Assembly: GCF_014841115.1 (NCBI RefSeq)
Contig: NZ_JACYTP010000002.1
Coordinates: 534,392 to 598,391, forward strand
DNA: 64,000 nt
Direction: 5' to 3'
Origin: Photobacterium arenosum
GTDB lineage: Bacteria > Pseudomonadota > Gammaproteobacteria > Enterobacterales > Vibrionaceae
Below the pieces are notes generated by a model. The model was not told where the DNA came from and did not search any database. It worked only from the letters and a program-made list of their open reading frames with translations. The position numbers and the translations under genes were made by a program. Below, piece after piece: positions 9,328 through 18,298 of this stretch; position 1 is the first letter of the stretch; each line of letters starts with the position of its first letter.

Positions 9328-10513
9328 TTCCCGGATATCACAGTCCCTGAGTCAGCGACAGACTCAGGGACTGTATCGTCAGAGAAAGCCACTCAGCAGG
9401 CAGCCATCCTGCGTGCAGTTTGCCGGTAAACAACAAGCGCATATTAACTTTTCCAGTAACGATTATCTGGGACTGGCTCAGTGCCCGGAATTGATCGCGG
9501 CCTGGCAGCAGGGGTTGTCTGTTTATGGCGCAGGCAGTGGCGGTTCACCTTTGGTGACCGGGCATCAGGTACCGCATGCAGAGCTTGAGTACCGGCTGGC
9601 GGATTGGCTGGGGTACGACAGAGCCTTGTTATTCAGTACCGGATTCAGTGCCAATCAGGCGGTGCTGTTTGCCTTACTCGGCAAATCAGACCGGCTGATC
9701 CAGGACAAGCTGAATCATGCCTCTTTGATGGAAGCGGGCCTCTTATCACCGGCGCTCATGCGCCGCTTTGCTCACAACGATCTCAATGCCCTGGATGCAT
9801 TATTAAAAGCCGGGTCAGGCGATTGTGCCGCTACTCTGGTGGTAACGGAAGGCGTGTTCAGCATGGATGGTGATCAGGCGCCGCTGGCGGCGATCTCAGC
9901 CCTGTGCAGTGCTTCACAAAGCTGGCTGATGGTTGATGATGCCCATGGTTGCGGGGTGCTGGGGGAAGGCGGTCGGGGCAGTGCGGCGCTGGCAGGCATT
10001 AAACCTGAGATCAGCATTGTCACATTTGGCAAAGCCTTCGGCATGCACGGCGCGGCGGTGTTGTGCAGCGATGAGGTTGCAGAATACCTGATTCAGTTTG
10101 CGCGGCATTATATCTACTCGACGGCGATGCCGCCGGCACAGGCACATGCACTGTGTACCGCTTGCGATCTGGTCCAGAGTGGAGACTGGCGCAGGGAGAA
10201 GCTGGCAGCATTAGGACATATTCTGGCAGACGAACTATTGCCGGAAGTGGGTCTGGTTGCGACAGAAACACCGATCAAACCTGTATTGCTGGGCAGCAGT
10301 GAACTGGCAATAAACCTGTCTGCAGCTCTGGCTGAAAAAGGCATTTGGGTGTCGGCTATCCGACCGCCCACAGTGCCGGTCAATCAGGCCAGATTACGTA
10401 TTACCCTGTCTGCCAGCCATACAGAGAAACAAGTCAAAGCGTTGGCAACATCGTTGAATGCGTCTTTTGAAGAGGTACAGGATGCAGGAAATCAGTCCGA
10501 CAGTGGCGGTTAG
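9314..10513 (+). CDS. bioF: 8-amino-7-oxononanoate synthase
   Basis: PLP-dependent enzyme that condenses pimeloyl-ACP (or -CoA) with alanine to form KAPA. The 399-residue protein shows the alpha-oxoamine synthase pattern: [54 protein letters not shown], and the PLP-lysine segment [11 protein letters not shown]. The ATG at 9314 lies inside the end of bioB; the in-frame upstream codons (from 9275) add residues not seen in BioF. The 14-base overlap upstream and 32-base overlap with bioC suggest translational coupling. Confidence 0.95.
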   Translation: MPLFNSRISQSLSQRQTQGLYRQRKPLSRQPSCVQFAGKQQAHINFSSNDYLGLAQCPELIAAWQQGLSVYGAGSGGSPLVTGHQVPHAELEYRLADWLGYDRALLFSTGFSANQAVLFALLGKSDRLIQDKLNHASLMEAGLLSPALMRRFAHNDLNALDALLKAGSGDCAATLVVTEGVFSMDGDQAPLAAISALCSASQSWLMVDDAHGCGVLGEGGRGSAALAGIKPEISIVTFGKAFGMHGAAVLCSDEVAEYLIQFARHYIYSTAMPPAQAHALCTACDLVQSGDWRREKLAALGHILADELLPEVGLVATETPIKPVLLGSSELAINLSAALAEKGIWVSAIRPPTVPVNQARLRITLSASHTEKQVKALATSLNASFEEVQDAGNQSDSGG

Positions 10514-11309
10514 GCCACGGAATCAGAACTTGTCTGATTCAGACAAGCAGGCGATTGCCGCCAGTTTTGGTAAAGCTGCAAAACAATATGATCAATCGGC
10601 GGCTTTTCAGCGACAGGTGGGACACCAATTGCTGGATACATTACCCAGCCTGCCGGAAGGCAGCCACTGGCTGGATACCGGATGCGGAACCGGGTATTTC
10701 ACCCGCCAGCTGCAGGCCATGCACTACCAGACCACAGCCATTGATCTGTCAGAACAAATGCTGGCGCAGGCCAAAGCGCGCTGTGATGGCGCAGGCGTGT
10801 TTTGTGTCGCTGATGCCGAATCGCTGCCATTTCCGGACAACCACTTTGATGCGGCCTTTTCCAGTCTTGCTCTGCAATGGTGCTCAGATCTTGCCGTTCC
10901 GCTGCGGGAGTTGCAGCGGGTTGTCAAACCGGGCGGGGTGATTGGAATCACCACGCTGGCAGAGGGCACATTGTTTGAGCTTGAACGCGCGTGGCAATCG
11001 GTTGATACGCAGCGGCATGTCAATCAGTTTGACTCTGTCACTCAGCTTTCACAGGCCGTGGCAGAGGCGGGGCTGAATGCGGCAGAGTTATCGGTTAAGC
11101 CAGTGGTTATGCATTATGAGCGTGCACTGGATTTAATGAAGGATCTGAAGGGGATAGGTGCCACTCACCTGTCGGAGCAGCGTCGGCAAGGGATGTTCGG
11201 CCGGACGGCGCTGAACCGGATCGAAAATGCCTATGCGTGTTTTCGCGACAGTACGGGTCAATTACCCGCAACGTATCAAGTTTGTTTTGGAGTGTTCACA
11301 AATGTCTAA
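10482..11309 (+). CDS. bioC: Malonyl-ACP O-methyltransferase
   Basis: SAM-dependent methyltransferase that methylates malonyl-ACP to disguise it for fatty-acid elongation, the first step of pimelate formation. The 275-residue protein has BioC landmarks: IAASFGKAAKQYDQSA near the start, the SAM motif LDTGCGTGYFTR, and the post-I and II segments IDLSEQML and FDAAFSSLALQWC. The ATG at 10482 has an AAGAGG site and lies within the 3' end of bioF. The bioH esterase that normally follows in the pathway is not in the window, as in E. coli where it is unlinked. Confidence 0.94.
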   Translation: MQEISPTVAVRPRNQNLSDSDKQAIAASFGKAAKQYDQSAAFQRQVGHQLLDTLPSLPEGSHWLDTGCGTGYFTRQLQAMHYQTTAIDLSEQMLAQAKARCDGAGVFCVADAESLPFPDNHFDAAFSSLALQWCSDLAVPLRELQRVVKPGGVIGITTLAEGTLFELERAWQSVDTQRHVNQFDSVTQLSQAVAEAGLNAAELSVKPVVMHYERALDLMKDLKGIGATHLSEQRRQGMFGRTALNRIENAYACFRDSTGQLPATYQVCFGVFTNV

Positions 11310-11979
11310 CGCATTTTTTGTTACAGGAACGGATACCGATGCAGGAAAAACGGTAGTTACCCGTACTTTAATTGAATCCTGTGTTCGCTCTGGGCAAAGA
11401 ACAGCAGGGTTTAAACCGATTGCATCAGGCAGTACGCTGACCGCTTATGGTATGCGCAATTCTGATGCACTGTTTTTACAAGCCGCTTCCCAGCCAGAAT
11501 TGCAGTATGAAGAAGTTAACCCTTATACGTTTGAGCCGCCCATCGCGCCTCATATTGCAGCAAAGCAGGCAGGTATTAGCATAGATCCTGCCAGATTGTC
11601 TGAAGGTTTATCAAAGCTGAAGCAAAAAAGTGATGTGGTGTTTGTTGAAGGTGCCGGCGGGTGGCGTGTTCCTCTTTCCGACACAATGAAACTGTCTGAC
11701 TGGGTAAAGCAGGAAGAAATGGCAGTCATATTAGTGGTGGGGGTGAAACTGGGTTGCCTGAATCATGCGATGCTGACCGCAGAAGCGATTCAAAATGATG
11801 GCCTGACGCTGGCCGGTTGGGTGGCAAACCTTGTTGATCCGGATACCCATTGTTATGAGGATAACCTGAAGTATCTTGAATCTTACCTGCCCGCCCCAAA
11901 GTTAGGTGAAATCCCCTATTTGCCCGGTATTGCCAAGCGGGACTTAACGGCCTACCTGAATATGGATCTTTTGGTTTAA
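11302..11979 (+). CDS. bioD: Dethiobiotin synthetase
   Basis: ATP-dependent carboxylase that closes the ureido ring of DAPA to give dethiobiotin. The 225-residue protein begins FFVTGTDTDAGKT with the P-loop at residues 9-17, then RTAGFKPIASGS and VFVEGAGGWRVPL, the conserved BioD motifs. The ATG at 11302 overlaps the bioC stop by eight bases and has GGAG nine bases upstream. It is the last gene of the bio operon; a GC-rich hairpin follows. Confidence 0.95.
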   Translation: MSNAFFVTGTDTDAGKTVVTRTLIESCVRSGQRTAGFKPIASGSTLTAYGMRNSDALFLQAASQPELQYEEVNPYTFEPPIAPHIAAKQAGISIDPARLSEGLSKLKQKSDVVFVEGAGGWRVPLSDTMKLSDWVKQEEMAVILVVGVKLGCLNHAMLTAEAIQNDGLTLAGWVANLVDPDTHCYEDNLKYLESYLPAPKLGEIPYLPGIAKRDLTAYLNMDLLV

Positions 11980-12020
11980 ACCGTTTTTTCCATTTTATCG
12001 CACGGTACATAACACGACAA

Positions 12021-12039
12021 CGCCGCCAGTAAGGCGGCG
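12021..12039. terminator. GC-rich hairpin after bioD
   Basis: CGCCGCC-AGTAA-GGCGGCG is a perfect 7-bp stem with a 5-base loop, about 40 bases after bioD and 20 bases past the stop of the converging membrane-protein gene. It could end both transcripts, but the T-tract is weak on both sides. Confidence 0.5.
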
Positions 12040-12057
12040 CTGTTGCATTTCATGCTG

Positions 12058-12720
12058 TTAATAGCGTTGTTTTTTGTTGACCAGGCCCGGCAAACAATAC
12101 CAGATAGCCGCAGCCAGGATTAAACTGTAACCCAGCAGCTCGACCCCTTCTTCAGCCAGGTTTTTTACTTCTCGCATATAGTTATCCTGCATCGCGGTTT
12201 GCCAGATCTCTCCCATGCCAAACAGGCGTGAGAACACCAGCAGGGTAGCCAGACCGCCCAGCATCAGACCGAAACTGGCGTGTTTGCTGTATCGACTGAG
12301 TGGCTGTTGTGTTGTCGGCAGATGTTTACGGGCATATGCCATCCCCAGCACCGCAACCACGGCAGCTGGGAATTTCCAGAAACCGTGCCGGATAAGGTCC
12401 AGCAGCCCATCCAGCTCCCGGATCAGCAGCACCATAAAAAACGTGGAAACCAGAACAGCAAAGCCTTTTTGTGCTGGCTGCTTCATGGCCAGGCCAAAAA
12501 AGAGTGCGCTGGTCAAAAACAGATAAAGTTCCTGAGTATATTCCACGAGAGAGTTTTCGCCGAGATTGCCACTCAGTTGCAGCACTTCGATTTTTATGAT
12601 GAGTGCTGCAATTGCCGCGATAACGGCAACAGCCATAAACATAGCAACGGGAAGGAGCAGAGTGCGCACGTCTTCCCGCGAAGTGGCGCTATCCATAGTG
12701 TGTGAATAGAGCTTTTTCAT
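12058..12720 (-). CDS. Multi-pass membrane protein of unknown function
   Basis: A 220-residue hydrophobic protein with about six predicted membrane segments (for example LLLPVAMFMAVAVIAAIAAL, LYLFLTSALFFGLAM, the region around FFMVLLI, and LLGYSLILAAAIWYCL). Charged residues cluster in the loops, including a conserved-looking VEYTQELYLF and LAEEGVELLGYS. I do not recognise the family and see no catalytic motif. AGGT lies ten bases before the ATG at 12720. It converges on bioD and is followed upstream by the terminator of a small gene, so it is probably a single-gene unit. Confidence 0.8.
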   Translation of the reverse strand: MKKLYSHTMDSATSREDVRTLLLPVAMFMAVAVIAAIAALIIKIEVLQLSGNLGENSLVEYTQELYLFLTSALFFGLAMKQPAQKGFAVLVSTFFMVLLIRELDGLLDLIRHGFWKFPAAVVAVLGMAYARKHLPTTQQPLSRYSKHASFGLMLGGLATLLVFSRLFGMGEIWQTAMQDNYMREVKNLAEEGVELLGYSLILAAAIWYCLPGLVNKKQRY

Positions 12721-12818
12721 AATTTACCTGTACAGTATTCAGAATGATTTTTGGGACTAGTATCACATAAACATTCTGAATGAGAACTTGCGTAAGGACA
12801 TTATGACGCAAAAATGAC

Positions 12819-12841
12819 AAAGCCTCCGAAAAGGAGGCTTT
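12819..12841. terminator. Terminator hairpin
   Basis: AAAGCCTCC (12819-12827) pairs with GGAGGCTTT (12833-12841) around GAAAA. On the minus strand it lies just after the stop of the 51-residue protein and is followed by a T-rich stretch. Confidence 0.7.
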
Positions 12842-12866
12842 GAGTCCAGCATTTGGTACAAGGAAA

Positions 12867-13022
12867 TCAGTTATCGCTGAGTAAAGGCATCTGCTCAATG
12901 GCTTCAGTTGGCTGAGTCGTGATTGGGTCAATCCCCAGCTCTGCGCAGGCTTCTTCAGCCGTCATGCCAAGATGGCAGCGCAGGATATCAATTGCGACTT
13001 GGTAGTTTTCTTGGTCAGCCAT
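12867..13022 (-). CDS. Small conserved-looking protein (51 aa), function unknown
   Basis: A short gene with a very strong ribosome site: AAGGAGG a few bases before the ATG at 13022. The protein starts MADQENYQVAIDILRCHLGM and ends with QMPLLSDN. It looks like a soluble helical peptide, rich in Glu and Gln with two cysteines (CHLG and ACAEL), and has no signal or membrane segment. The clean Shine-Dalgarno, compact reading frame and downstream terminator (12819-12841) make it a real gene. Function is unknown; it sits near htpX but is transcribed away from it. Confidence 0.75.
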   Translation of the reverse strand: MADQENYQVAIDILRCHLGMTAEEACAELGIDPITTQPTEAIEQMPLLSDN

Positions 13023-13300
13023 CTTGCCTCCTTGTTAGATACTGTGAATTCGAATACGCAACGACAATAGAGAATGGCGGCATCTTATACAATACGACCA
13101 AAGTCTAAGACCCTGCTGATCGGGCAAACCATGATTTCTGTCTCAGAAGCGGATATCTCTTACCAAAAGTAACAATTTCCTGCTTCCGCTTGTTTTTAGA
13201 TTGAACGACCATACTATAAGTACCATCTTATTGATGCGCCAGCCATTAGGAAGGCGCAGAAGCATTTGACACCCAGACCTTTGTTGGAGAAAAGAAAGGT

Positions 13301-14179
13301 ATGAAGCGAATTGGCTTGTTCCTGGCAACCAACCTTGCCGTAATGCTGGTATTCAGCATTGTGCTCAATATTATCTATGCCGTTACTGATTTACAGCCAG
13401 GCAGTTTAAATGGCCTGTTGGTTATGGCAGTGCTGTTTGGTTTTGGCGGCTCTTTGATTTCCCTCTTCATGTCTAAGTCCATGGCGCTCAGGTCTGTGGG
13501 TGGTATGGTGATTGAACATCCGCGTAATGAAACAGAACACTGGCTGATGGAAACGGTTGCACGTCAGGCGAAACAGTCTGGTATCGGTATGCCGACTGTG
13601 GCTGTTTATGATTCACCGGATATCAATGCGTTCGCAACAGGTGCCAAGCGTGATGAATCTTTGGTGGCAGTGTCTACCGGGTTGTTACACAGCATGACCC
13701 GCGATGAAGCGGAGGCCGTGCTGGCACACGAAGTCAGCCATATTGCCAATGGTGATATGGTGACTATGACCTTGCTACAGGGGGTGGTGAACACCTTTGT
13801 GATTTTTGTCTCCCGTATTATTGCGGGTGCTGTCAGTGGTGTCAGTAACAACAACGAAGAAGGCGAGGGCGGCAGTTTTATGACCTACTTCATTGTTTCC
13901 ACCATTATGGAATTACTGTTCGGTTTCCTGGCCAGTATTATTACCATGTGGTACAGCCGTCACCGTGAATTCAAAGCCGATGCAGGCTCTGCACATCTGG
14001 TTGGTAAAGAGAAGATGATTGCTGCGCTGGAGCGCCTGAAAGTCAGTCAGGAATCTCACCTTGAAGGTTCAATGATGGCGTTCGGCATCAACGGCAAGAA
14101 AACCTTGTCTGAACTCTTCATGACACACCCACCGCTGGAAAAACGTATTGATGCGTTGCGTCGTGGTGAGCACCTGTAA
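13301..14179 (+). CDS. htpX: Heat-shock membrane protease HtpX
   Basis: Zinc metalloprotease of the inner membrane (M48B) that degrades misfolded membrane proteins together with FtsH. The 292-residue protein has two N-terminal membrane helices (about residues 5-27 and 35-57) and the zinc motif HEVSH at residues 143-147. Two further hydrophobic segments follow (about 160-215), then the third zinc-ligand region [11 protein letters not shown]. Length and order match E. coli HtpX (293 aa). AGAAAGG precedes the ATG. A TTGTTT/TACTAT pair about 85-110 bases upstream could be a sigma-70 promoter; I saw no convincing sigma-32 or CpxR site. A hairpin follows the stop. Confidence 0.96.
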   Translation: MKRIGLFLATNLAVMLVFSIVLNIIYAVTDLQPGSLNGLLVMAVLFGFGGSLISLFMSKSMALRSVGGMVIEHPRNETEHWLMETVARQAKQSGIGMPTVAVYDSPDINAFATGAKRDESLVAVSTGLLHSMTRDEAEAVLAHEVSHIANGDMVTMTLLQGVVNTFVIFVSRIIAGAVSGVSNNNEEGEGGSFMTYFIVSTIMELLFGFLASIITMWYSRHREFKADAGSAHLVGKEKMIAALERLKVSQESHLEGSMMAFGINGKKTLSELFMTHPPLEKRIDALRRGEHL

Positions 14180-14195
14180 TCCACTCAGACTAACG

Positions 14196-14222
14196 ACAGC
14201 CCCCGCACTATGCGAGGGCTGT
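14196..14222. terminator. Bidirectional terminator between htpX and the sugar dehydrogenase gene
   Basis: ACAGCCC-C-CGCA pairs with TGCG-A-GGGCTGT around CTA, with one mismatch. It lies 17 bases after the htpX stop and touches the stop of the converging gene, so it probably serves both. Confidence 0.7.
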
Positions 14223-14223
14223 T

Positions 14224-15354
14224 TCATTTGGGCACAATGCGGTACAGGTTGCCGTTGTCAGTACCGAAATAGACAATCCCTTCTGCACTTTGCGCCAGTG
14301 AGCGCACTCTTTCATTCAAGTCTTCAAACAGCCTTTCTTCTTTGACAGGATTTCCCTGCGCATTAAGGGCGACTCGATTCAGGTGCTGTAACACCAGTGC
14401 ACCGGCAAACAGATTACCCTGCCAGGCCGGAAAAGCGCTGCCCTGATACATCATCAGGCTGCCGGGGGCAATGGAGGGGACATAGACTTTTTTCGGTGAC
14501 TCAATACCGGCTTTTTCTTTGGATTCACCGACATCCAGCGGCCCCCAGTACTCTTTACCGTGTGAGGTAACTGGCCAGCCGTAATTGCGCCCCGGCAGGA
14601 TCAGGTTGATTTCATCCCCACCGCGCGGGCCATGTTCAATTTCCCATAACCTGTCTGTCTTTGTATCAAATGCGATGCCTTGCGGGTTGCGGTGACCATA
14701 GCTCCAGATCTCTGCCGATGCACCAGACTGACCATAAAAGGGGTTGTCTTTCGGCACTGTGCCATCGAGATTCAAACGTAATATTGAGGCGGCGTGATTG
14801 CTCAGATCCTGCCCGTTCGGGCGATTTCCTCTGTCACCGACAGAGAAAAACACATGCCCTTTCATATCAAACGCTATCCGGCTGCCATAGTGTTTGCTGG
14901 CCTCACTGTGCGAACGGGAAACCAGCAAATCCTGCCAGTTGGTGAGCGTCTGGCCTGATAATTTGGCTCTTGCCAGTGTGGTGGCACTGCCGTTGTTGAC
15001 CGGTTTGCTGTAGGTAAAATAGATCCAGCCATTTGCCGAGGGGTCGGGGGATACAGTGACATCCAGCAAACCACCCTGGCCCCGGGTATAAATATCTGGC
15101 AGGCCACTCAGGGTGCTTTGCTGTCCTGAGCGGGTATCGACCAGGACCGCCTTTCCCTGACGCAGCGTAATGAGCAGTGTTGTTGGGTCAACAAAGGTCA
15201 TTCCCCACGGCACTGACAGGCCGTCAGCCACTTTTTCAAGCTGATAAGCCATGCCTTCACTGGAGCCGGTACTGATAATGCCGGGCGCGGATGTCACTGA
15301 GAAAGACAATGTGCTTAACAATGCACCGATGAAGGCAAGGTGTCGGAATCTCAT
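14224..15354 (-). CDS. Periplasmic PQQ-dependent aldose sugar dehydrogenase (YliI/Asd-like)
   Basis: A 376-residue protein with a cleavable signal peptide (cut probably after SVTSA) and a six-bladed beta-propeller of the soluble glucose/sorbosone dehydrogenase family. Diagnostic segments are VADGLSVPWGMTFVD, GQGGLLDVTVSPD, SRIAFDMKGHVFFSVGDRG, WSYGHRNPQGIAFD, EHGPRGGDEINLI, GRNYGWPV and NLFAGALVLQHL. These include the catalytic His and PQQ- and calcium-binding positions of E. coli YliI. It should oxidise aldoses in the periplasm if PQQ is supplied. No pqq biosynthesis genes are in the window. It is convergent with htpX. Confidence 0.9.
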   Translation of the reverse strand: MRFRHLAFIGALLSTLSFSVTSAPGIISTGSSEGMAYQLEKVADGLSVPWGMTFVDPTTLLITLRQGKAVLVDTRSGQQSTLSGLPDIYTRGQGGLLDVTVSPDPSANGWIYFTYSKPVNNGSATTLARAKLSGQTLTNWQDLLVSRSHSEASKHYGSRIAFDMKGHVFFSVGDRGNRPNGQDLSNHAASILRLNLDGTVPKDNPFYGQSGASAEIWSYGHRNPQGIAFDTKTDRLWEIEHGPRGGDEINLILPGRNYGWPVTSHGKEYWGPLDVGESKEKAGIESPKKVYVPSIAPGSLMMYQGSAFPAWQGNLFAGALVLQHLNRVALNAQGNPVKEERLFEDLNERVRSLAQSAEGIVYFGTDNGNLYRIVPK

Positions 15355-15401
15355 GGTATCTTCCTTAATAAAATGATCTTTTCAGTAAGCCTAGTCGATG
15401 C

Positions 15402-16865
15402 TCACTCTGTGTTATCAATCAGTGGTCTGATATGTTCGGCAATCAGTTGCGCCAGCTTTTTCACGCCTGAGTTCCAGTGCGAATTATCTTCGAATGCCGC
15501 ATAGCTGAGCCGGAGACAATGGCGGTACTGATCCTGAGTGCAAAACATATTGCCGGGTAACAGGCTGATGCCGGCCGCCAGTGCCTGCTGATAAAGCTGA
15601 TAGCTGTCGGCCTGCTCGGGCAACGTCAGCCAGCACAGAAAGCTGCCATCGGGCAGGTGTAAATGATACTGGCCAGCCATCCAGGGATAGCTGTCGAGCG
15701 CAGCACAAAGACGCTGACTGAATGCGCGTTGATTACGCTGGTAATAGCGTCTGACTTTATTGAGGTGAGTGCGGTATTTGCCGGTCTTTAAAAACTCAGC
15801 CACCGCTGACTGCATCAGATTCAGGCTGCCCATGTTGTCTGCCAGCAGGCGTTTTTCAATCAGCGGCTGATACTGTCCGGCCAGCATCCAGCCAATACGC
15901 AAACGTGAATCCAGCGTTTTAGATAACGAATTGCAATAAATTACCCTGTTATCAGTATCCAGACTGTAAAGTGCGGGCGGGCGTTTGCCGTAACCCAGAT
16001 CACCAAACACATCATCTTCAATAACGGGGATACCTGCGGTGATGCTGAGAAAGCGCTCGCGCTCACCCCGTGGCATCACAGCGCCGGTTGGATTATTGAA
16101 GCTCGGGTTGATCAGAATCGCCGCGACGGGCCACTGCGCCAGAGCGAGTGACAGGTGCGTTAGATCCATCCCGCTCTGCGGGTGAGAGGGGATCTCCACC
16201 ACTTTCAGGCCAAGTGATTCCAGCAGCAGCAGATTGCCGAAATAGCAGGGGGAATCAACGATGACGGTATCGCCGGGTTGGGTCAGCACCTGCAATGCCA
16301 TGCTGATCCCTTGCTGTGCGCCGTGGGTGATCAGAATGTCATCGGGCGAGGTCGAAATGTCCAGCCACTGGTTAACAGTGACCAGCTGCTTTCGTAATTG
16401 CTCATCACCTGGCGGGAGCAAATAATGGCTCGGCAGATGAGTCTGGTAACGGCTATGGCGGCCAATTTCAGCATACAGCGAGGTAATGGCCGGAAATTGC
16501 GTATTCGGGTGCGCGCTGCCGGTTGGCAGCAAAGACGATGACGGGGACTGTTGCAATATGGTTCGGCTTAATGTCAGTAAATCGACAAAGCCGGGGGCCT
16601 GCATCGTCAGAGGGGCAGTCCGTTCGGCAGTGATAACCCGGTAGCCAGCGCGGGGATGCGCTTCAATTTTCTGAGCCGCTTCAAGTTCCTGATACGCACG
16701 TATGACAGTGTTTTTACTTACCGTGAGCTGTTCACTTAACTGACGAATCGAAGGAAGCTTATCACCCGCCTGATACACACCGCGCTCCATACGCAGTGTC
16801 AGTTCCCGGATCACTTGCCGGTATTTGGCCTCTGTACTTGGCTGATCATGCTGTGCTTGTGTCAT
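15402..16865 (-). CDS. MocR/GabR-type PLP-dependent transcriptional regulator
   Basis: A 487-residue fusion of a GntR-type winged helix (about residues 10-80; AGDKLPSIRQLSEQLTVSKN) and a fold-type I aminotransferase domain. The PLP-lysine segment YCNSLSKTLDSRLRIGW is intact, along with HGAQQGISMALQVL and NPSFNNPTGAVMP. MocR proteins use PLP as a sensing cofactor and often regulate the divergent neighbour. Here that is an EamA-family exporter starting 98 bases away, so amino-acid or vitamin B6-related export control is a reasonable guess. The arrangement resembles E. coli YdcR. The effector is unknown. Confidence 0.9.
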   Translation of the reverse strand: MTQAQHDQPSTEAKYRQVIRELTLRMERGVYQAGDKLPSIRQLSEQLTVSKNTVIRAYQELEAAQKIEAHPRAGYRVITAERTAPLTMQAPGFVDLLTLSRTILQQSPSSSLLPTGSAHPNTQFPAITSLYAEIGRHSRYQTHLPSHYLLPPGDEQLRKQLVTVNQWLDISTSPDDILITHGAQQGISMALQVLTQPGDTVIVDSPCYFGNLLLLESLGLKVVEIPSHPQSGMDLTHLSLALAQWPVAAILINPSFNNPTGAVMPRGERERFLSITAGIPVIEDDVFGDLGYGKRPPALYSLDTDNRVIYCNSLSKTLDSRLRIGWMLAGQYQPLIEKRLLADNMGSLNLMQSAVAEFLKTGKYRTHLNKVRRYYQRNQRAFSQRLCAALDSYPWMAGQYHLHLPDGSFLCWLTLPEQADSYQLYQQALAAGISLLPGNMFCTQDQYRHCLRLSYAAFEDNSHWNSGVKKLAQLIAEHIRPLIDNTE

Positions 16866-16962
16866 CTGTACCCTAAAGAAATCATAAAACTGTCACTTTC
16901 GACTTTTTTTGTACCCATCTACAGTAGTGGAAAATCATGATAATCACCAGAAGGACGTCTCA

Positions 16963-17871
16963 GTGGCTCGGTTTATTCCTTTCATATTTGTGATGCTGTG
17001 GAGCACGGGTTTCATTGGTGCCCGTTTTGGTCTGCCGTATGCGGAACCTGCAACGTTTCTTTTTATACGCATGGCGTTCAATATTCTGATTTTTATGGTG
17101 TTGTTGTACTTACTTAACGGGCAGCTCCCGGCAGGTCGCGCACGGCTGCACAGCATGGTCGCGGGTGTGCTGATTCATGGTTTTTATCTGGGCGGCACCT
17201 ATTACGGTATTTACCTTGGTATGCCAGCGGGCCTGTGCGCCTTATTGGTTGGATTACAACCTGTACTGACGGCACTCTTGTTAGTCGCAATGGGGCAGGA
17301 GCGTCTGGCATTATCACAGTGGCTGGGGCTGCTGGTGGGACTGATGGGCATTACTTTGGTACTGCAGGGCAATATGAGCTGGCAGCAGGAAGATCATAAA
17401 ATAGCCGCCTATTTGTGTGCCGCGACCGCTTTGCTCGGTATTACGCTCGGTACACTGTATCAAAAGCGTTTCTGCCAGCAGGTTGATCTGGTCGGTGGCT
17501 CGGTTTACCAATACCTGACGGCTGCGCTCTTGTTCGCACCTGTGATGATGACGATGGAAACTATGCAGGTGGAATGGAATCTGACATTCACCCTGACTCT
17601 GGCCTGGCTGGTACTTGGGGTGTCTGTGACCGCAGTCTGGCTGTTGCTGTATATGGTGAGACACGGGGAAGCCTCGAAAGTCGCCTCAACTTTCTATCTG
17701 GTGCCGCCGGTGACAGCGCTGCAAGCCTGGCTGGCATTTAATGAAACCTTCGATGCGATGAGTGCCGTCGGTTTTATGCTGGCTGCGATGGCGGTTTATC
17801 TGGTGATGCGAAAACCCAAGACGGTGCAAACGCAGGAAAAGTCATTGGCTTCTGTGCAACAGGAAAGCTAA
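16963..17871 (+). CDS. EamA/DMT-family transporter
   Basis: Inner-membrane transporter of the drug/metabolite superfamily, with about ten transmembrane helices in two EamA repeats. The protein (302 aa from the GTG at 16963) begins VARFIPFIFVMLWSTGFIGAR, the typical first-helix motif, and includes LLVGLQPVLTALL and, in the second repeat, STFYLVPPVTALQAWL. I chose the GTG because AAGGA lies seven bases upstream and no charged extension is then needed; an ATG at 16909 is open. Members export amino acids or metabolites. The divergent MocR regulator probably controls it. A 20-base tandem duplication straddles its stop codon. Confidence 0.88.
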   Translation: MARFIPFIFVMLWSTGFIGARFGLPYAEPATFLFIRMAFNILIFMVLLYLLNGQLPAGRARLHSMVAGVLIHGFYLGGTYYGIYLGMPAGLCALLVGLQPVLTALLLVAMGQERLALSQWLGLLVGLMGITLVLQGNMSWQQEDHKIAAYLCAATALLGITLGTLYQKRFCQQVDLVGGSVYQYLTAALLFAPVMMTMETMQVEWNLTFTLTLAWLVLGVSVTAVWLLLYMVRHGEASKVASTFYLVPPVTALQAWLAFNETFDAMSAVGFMLAAMAVYLVMRKPKTVQTQEKSLASVQQES

Positions 17872-17895
17872 AGGGGCAACAGGAAAGCTAAAGGG
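17856..17895. repeat. Exact 20-bp tandem duplication across the EamA stop codon
   Basis: The 20 bases 17856-17875 (GCAACAGG...AAAGGG) are repeated exactly at 17876-17895. The first copy includes the last sense codons and the TAA stop of the transporter. A small GGCTGA/TCAGCC hairpin (17894-17909) follows. This looks like a recent slippage duplication. Confidence 0.95.
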
Positions 17896-18009
17896 CTGAA
17901 AAATCAGCCAAAGCGAAAATGAATGTGTCAGATTGGCGATCAAGTGTGCATTTGATTCTTTGGGGTATTTACAACATGGGATCGGCTGGGTATCATGCGC
18001 ACCACTTAC

Positions 18010-18100
18010 GGAGAGATGGCTGAGTGGTTGAAAGCACCGGTCTTGAAAACCGGCATACGTTAATAGCGTATCTAGGGTTCAAATCCCTATCTCTCCGCCA
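18010..18100 (+). tRNA. tRNA-Ser(UGA)
   Basis: A 91-base class II tRNA ending in an encoded CCA. The acceptor stem GGAGAGA pairs with TCTCTCC. The D-arm is TGGCTGAGTGG, the anticodon stem-loop CCGGTCTTGAAAACCGG has anticodon TGA, there is a long variable arm (CATACGTTAATAGCGTATC), and the T-arm is AGGGTTCAAATCCCT. The long variable arm and anticodon identify tRNA-Ser for UCA-type codons. A T-rich terminator follows 10 bases after the CCA. Confidence 0.97.
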
Positions 18101-18156
18101 CATTTGAAGAAACCGCTGCCAGTTCAGCGGTTTTTTTTCGCCTGAACCTTGGCAAG
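18099..18156. repeat. tRNA 3'-flank repeat, copy 1
   Basis: The sequence from the end of tRNA-Ser through its terminator recurs, with a few changes, exactly 200 bases later at 18299-18356. The shared elements are CACATT-GAAGAAACCGCTG, the hairpin, TTTTTTTTCG, and CTGAACCTTGGCAA. Confidence 0.9.
18111..18138 (+). terminator. Rho-independent terminator of tRNA-Ser
   Basis: AACCGCTG-CCAGTT-CAGCGGTT followed by eight T residues, directly after the tRNA. Confidence 0.88.
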
Positions 18157-18298
18157 ATGAGATAGGGTGAAGAACCCTGGAAGGGTACGGACGGCCAGTC
18201 TCAGCCGAGCGAATCGAGACCACGTTGCCTTCAGGCAACGCCCGAAGGGGCACGAGCTTGCGAGTGATAAATCCCGCCATACCTTGTTCTGGCTCCAC
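18157..18298. other. Structured spacer between the two tRNA-flank repeats
   Basis: No gene is supported here. The stretch holds several short hairpins: ACCCT-GGA-AGGGT, GTTGCC-TTCA-GGCAAC, and GCCC-GAAG-GGGC. It ends with ATAAATCCCGCC and GGCTCCACCA, which resemble a tRNA 3' end. It may be what is left of a second tRNA or of an element inserted at the tRNA. No acceptor or anticodon stem can be assembled. Confidence 0.45.

Noticed and set aside
12689..12931. Minus-strand frame of 80 codons between the membrane-protein and small-protein genes
   Set aside because: It spans the terminator at 12819-12841 and overlaps the better-supported 51-residue gene in another frame.
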